A stretch of DNA of 7,114 bases from an uncultured bacterium (GTDB taxonomy: Bacteria > Desulfobacterota > Desulfovibrionia > Desulfovibrionales > Desulfovibrionaceae): the NCBI GenBank assembly GCA_905215675.1, contig CAJMRA010000123.1:1-7114 (forward strand), given 5' to 3'. Under the pieces are notes generated by a model. The model was not told the DNA's origin and did no database searches. It saw only the letters and a program-made list of their open reading frames with translations. Every line of letters begins with the position of its first letter. Positions within the stretch are counted from its first letter, which is position 1. Of the stretch, positions 6,060 to 7,114 are shown piece by piece. The position numbers were made by a program, and so were the translations under genes.

Positions 6060-6956
6060 ATGCTTTTCGGCAAATACCACATCGTCATTTTCAGGGAAGG
6101 TTCCAGCGGAAGCCGCAATATGCGTATGCGCGGCTGGTTCGGCGTCCTTGTCGCGCTTGTTGTTGCGGCTGTGCTGGCCTGCAATGTCTGGCTGTGGCGC
6201 GAATGGCTGCAAAATCGTCATCTGCGCTCCGAGCTTGCCGCCAGCAATCGCCAGATGGAGGAACAGCGCCGCCGTCTCAGCGGCATCAGCGGGCGTATTG
6301 ACGAGATCTCCGAGGATCTGGAGCGCGTTCGCAACTTTGACGCCAAGTTGCGTATCATGATGAATATGGAAAAGGACGTGCCCGAAACCAGCGGACCTTC
6401 GGCCACATCCTTTGCGCGCACCTATGTGCCCATGCACCGGCAGGAACTGGCGGTGCGCAAGATTCAGGAATTCCTTTCCGCCCTTCAGGAAAGCGCCCGT
6501 CAGGAAGAGATCGTGCAGCAGGACCTGCTGCGGGCCCTGCGGGAACACAAGGATACGCTGGCCTCCCTGCCGACCATCTGGCCGACCATGGGTTTCATTT
6601 CCTCGTCGTTCGGCAGTCGCAGCTCTCCCTTCGGCGGCGGGCGCGTGCAATTCCACAAGGGCATCGACATCAGCGCCCGCAGCGGGACGCCCATTGTCGC
6701 CACGGCGGAAGGCACGGTGCAGCTGGCCGGACGGGACGGCGCGTACGGCAACAGCGTGGAAGTGAATCACGGTTCGGGACTTGTCACCAAGTATGCCCAT
6801 ATGCAGCGCTTCGTGGTGGAACAGGGGCAATGGGTGCGACGCGGGCAGGTGGTCGGCTATGTGGGCATGACCGGTCGGGCGACGGGACCGCATCTGCATT
6901 ACGAGGTGCGCCTCAACGGCGTTCCCGTCAATCCCATGCGCTATATTCTGGATTAG
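6060..6956 (+). CDS. Membrane-anchored M23 (LytM-type) peptidoglycan endopeptidase
   Basis: This predicted zinc endopeptidase would cut peptide cross-links of peptidoglycan in the periplasm. Of 298 residues, about 1-24 are cytoplasmic (KYHIVIFREG and a basic patch RMRG), about 25-46 form one membrane helix, and about 50-100 are a likely coiled coil (LRSELAASNRQMEEQRRR and following). A second helical stretch lies at about 135-185. The M23 domain fills about 190-298. Its zinc ligands His199 and Asp203 (HKGIDIS) and His280 (HLHYEV) are present, as are catalytic His247 (YAHM) and His278, so it should be active, unlike EnvC/NlpD-type activators. ATG 6060 is the first possible start (in-frame TAG at 6051-6053) but has no ribosome site; ATG 6120, with GGAAG at 6108-6112, would give 278 residues. 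I keep 6060 because the intervening sequence looks protein-like. Substrate and regulator are unknown. Confidence 0.92.
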   Translation: MLFGKYHIVIFREGSSGSRNMRMRGWFGVLVALVVAAVLACNVWLWREWLQNRHLRSELAASNRQMEEQRRRLSGISGRIDEISEDLERVRNFDAKLRIMMNMEKDVPETSGPSATSFARTYVPMHRQELAVRKIQEFLSALQESARQEEIVQQDLLRALREHKDTLASLPTIWPTMGFISSSFGSRSSPFGGGRVQFHKGIDISARSGTPIVATAEGTVQLAGRDGAYGNSVEVNHGSGLVTKYAHMQRFVVEQGQWVRRGQVVGYVGMTGRATGPHLHYEVRLNGVPVNPMRYILD

Positions 6957-6976
6957 GGCGCTTCACAAAATTGTTC

Positions 6977-7035
6977 TTCTGGGGGGAAGGAAACCCCCTT
7001 GGCTAGCGCACAAGGGTGGTTCCTTCCCCCCAGAA
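6977..7035. repeat. Long imperfect hairpin with GTTAAC module
   Basis: Two 24-nt arms (6977-7000 and 7012-7035) pair with 16 uninterrupted outer base pairs (TTCTGGGGGGAAGGAA with its complement), a short mismatch and five inner pairs, around an 11-nt loop. It begins 21 nt after the M23 stop. No T-run follows on either strand, so it is a poor intrinsic terminator. It may instead protect the 3' end of the transcript. A 10-bp palindrome GTGTTAACAC follows at 7046-7055. The block 7015-7065 is the inverted relative of 51-101. Confidence 0.75.
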
Positions 7036-7060
7036 AAACGATTTAGTGTTAACACTCCCC

Positions 7061-7114
7061 AGAGCGTTTCACCTTTGAAAAAGGTGAAACGCGAGGCGGC
7101 GGCACAGCGCCGCC
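7061..7114 (+). repeat. Left end of structured intergenic repeat, copy D (partial)
   Basis: This is the start of the repeat, in the orientation of 4268-4415, and it runs off the window. It has a perfect 12-bp hairpin (7064-7075 with 7081-7092, loop TGAAA), followed by the GC block GGCGGCGGCACAGCGCCGCC. It matches inverted copy B more closely than copy C in this part. Confidence 0.82.

Noticed and set aside
6977..7035. Intrinsic terminator after the M23 gene
   Set aside because: The stem is strong but no T-run follows on either strand. It was kept as a hairpin repeat.
1..7114. CRISPR array
   Set aside because: The repeats are about 148 bp, dispersed, inverted and without regular spacers, and no cas gene is present.

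Overview
The window reads as a chromosomal housekeeping region of a GC-rich bacterium. The style of the proteins and the intergenic repeats suggest a Desulfovibrio-like member of the Desulfovibrionaceae. That placement is inferred from general resemblance only. No taxonomic marker was searched, although the SRP RNA gene found here could serve as one.

Layout from left to right. Positions 1-374 hold the end of an intergenic repeat (1-55), two T-tailed hairpins that look like intrinsic terminators for a gene to the left, and an undistinguished leader. Positions 375-2053 hold a two-gene translationally coupled pair: an exported or lipid-anchored TPR-like protein and a 112-aa protein of unknown function. 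A roughly 150-bp structured repeat abuts the second stop codon (2052-2198). Next come argB (N-acetylglutamate kinase, arginine synthesis) at 2279-3061 and a compact SRP RNA gene (ffs) with its own promoter and intrinsic terminator (3085-3244). A convergent minus-strand gene for an FRG-domain protein follows (3317-4132), with an AT-rich leader and its own promoter. Another full copy of the repeat lies at 4268-4415. After it come a MATE-family multidrug/cation antiporter (4609-6003) and a membrane-anchored M23 (LytM-type) peptidoglycan endopeptidase (6060-6956). The right edge has a long imperfect hairpin and the beginning of a fourth repeat copy.

The genes do not form one pathway. ArgB, SRP RNA, the MATE pump and the M23 peptidase are independent core functions, each in a short transcription unit bounded by repeats or terminators. 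The FRG gene is the most accessory-looking protein gene: it is alone on its strand, has an AT-rich upstream region, and belongs to a family of unknown biochemical function that is often linked with phage defence or mobile DNA.

The most unusual feature is the repeat family. Four copies (two complete, two cut by the window edges) occur in both orientations in the gaps between genes. They have near-palindromic ends and a conserved series of hairpins. One stem shows a paired base change between copies. A second module, a GTTAAC sequence with a G/C-rich hairpin, adjoins opposite ends of the repeat at the two edges of the window. I see no CRISPR array, insertion sequence with transposase, tRNA or rRNA.
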